This document shows positions 63,500 through 64,000 of a stretch of DNA of 64,000 nucleotides, piece after piece; positions within the stretch are counted from its first letter, which is position 1; each line of letters opens with the position of its first letter. The notes under the pieces are model-generated. The model saw only the letters and a program-made list of their open reading frames with translations. It did not search any database and had not been told where the DNA came from. The stretch comes from Ustilaginoidea virens (taxonomy: Eukaryota > Ascomycota > Sordariomycetes > Hypocreales > Clavicipitaceae). The stretch spans positions 1 to 64,000 of the forward strand of contig NC_057320.1 of assembly GCF_000687475.1 (NCBI RefSeq), read 5' to 3'. The translations under genes were made by a program, and so were the position numbers.

Positions 63500-64000
63500 A
63501 TGAAGGCTGCCATCGCCCTTCTCGCCCTTGGCGTTGCTGGCTCCGTCGCAACCATGCAGAACATTGCGAGGGATCCTGCCAGCGAGGCCAGGGGTGCCGT
63601 TGAAGTCACTGTCCCTCCACACGAACCATTTAAGAGGACTGATACGAATACCGAAAAGGGAGTTTCTGCTAAGGATGTCCCCGACGACACGGATATCGAT
63701 GGGAAGCCGGACAAAAAGGGGGCCAAGAAAGGCCCCAATAATGACACCGCGGTTTCCGAACAAATATCTCCCGAGAAAAAGGATCCTTGGAAATTTAAAG
63801 CCAAGGACAAGAACGCCGCGAAGGATTCTGGAGCCAATAAAACCAAGGGCAAGAGGCCTGCTGCCGTTGATCCCATTGACCAAAGTCCGGATGACACTTA
63901 TGGCGATGGCCAAACGAGCGACAGCCAAGCCGATGATCTTGCCGACTATGGTAGCTCTGATTTAGGTTCCGACGACGACGCCTCTGATGGTGTAGTTAAC
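63500..64000 (+). CDS. secreted Lys/Asp-rich protein, partial (runs off the window)
   Basis: The ATG at 63500 (context CCAAAATG) opens a frame of 167 codons that is still open at the window edge. Residues 1-17 form a signal peptide (MKAAIALLALGVAGSVA). The remainder is hydrophilic, apparently disordered and rich in Lys, Asp, Gly and Pro (for example DIDGKPDKKGAKKGPNND near 72-89), becoming strongly acidic at the end (SSDLGSDDDASDG). There are no cysteines in the visible part. Domains may follow outside the window. Family not recognised; a secreted or wall-associated protein is inferred only from the leader. Confidence 0.6.
   Translation, partial: MKAAIALLALGVAGSVATMQNIARDPASEARGAVEVTVPPHEPFKRTDTNTEKGVSAKDVPDDTDIDGKPDKKGAKKGPNNDTAVSEQISPEKKDPWKFKAKDKNAAKDSGANKTKGKRPAAVDPIDQSPDDTYGDGQTSDSQADDLADYGSSDLGSDDDASDGVVN

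Noticed and set aside
1..64000. CRISPR array, prophage or bacterial operon
   Set aside because: Telomere, spliceosomal introns and fungal protein families show a eukaryotic chromosome end. The tandem repeats lack regular unique spacers.

Overview
The window is one end of a chromosome from a filamentous ascomycete, probably a Sordariomycete (order not resolvable by eye). It opens with (CCCTAA)n telomere units. About 18 kb of A+T-rich DNA follows, carrying the signature of repeat-induced point mutation (RIP): C-to-T and G-to-A changes, TpA enrichment, and stop codons in place of Trp and Gln. The genes further in have 50-65 nt GT-AG introns with CTRAC-like branch sites, and belong to fungal families (FunK1 kinase, killer-toxin-like GH18 chitinase, GH55-LysM-WSC protein, F-box/DUF6546 relic).

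Layout. 1-66: telomere. 67-2958 and 8604-10070: a Helitron-like Rep/PIF1-helicase relic, cut off at its 5' side by the telomere and split by a complete Ty3/gypsy chromovirus-type LTR retrotransposon (2959-8598, minus strand, 254-bp LTRs, target duplication CTATC). 10140-11345: a tRNA-B-box-like/poly-T segment and a dispersed repeat block. About 11615-18610: a second, longer copy of the same Helitron-like unit in the same orientation, ending in two arrays of hairpin-forming tandem repeats. So the chromosome end is a tandem pair of dead helicase elements. 18.6-20.3 kb is transitional and holds no supported gene.

20.3-34.6 kb is a gene island: a FunK1 kinase-like gene, then a divergent pair made of a 1481-aa secreted CBM18/GH18 chitinase of the killer-toxin-like subgroup and a 1763-aa secreted GH55-3xLysM-2xWSC protein. 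The pair shares a 1.2-kb promoter, which fits joint action on fungal cell walls (chitin and beta-1,3-glucan). 34.6-38.9 kb is a second mosaic of dispersed and inverted repeats around a 520-aa orphan gene with two HMG-box-like segments. Its repeat blocks are inverted copies of blocks at 10.8-11.3 kb and 18.9 kb.

41-64 kb alternates short genes, transporters and relics: a 59-aa secreted peptide, a spliced secreted six-cysteine protein (about 199 aa), a three-exon OPT oligopeptide transporter (778 aa), a broken unrecognised gene, a spliced 83-aa GPI-anchored-type Ser/Thr-rich protein, a small kinase-like gene with HND/DFD motifs, a frameshifted F-box/DUF6546 pseudogene, a five-exon MFS transporter of the phosphate/glycerophosphodiester (Git1-like) type, and the start of a secreted Lys/Asp-rich protein cut by the window end. 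Splice structures were worked out by hand from GT/AG, branch-site and family fit. The content (secreted proteins, wall hydrolases, nutrient transporters, kinases of expanded families, pseudogenes) is typical of a fast-evolving subtelomere.
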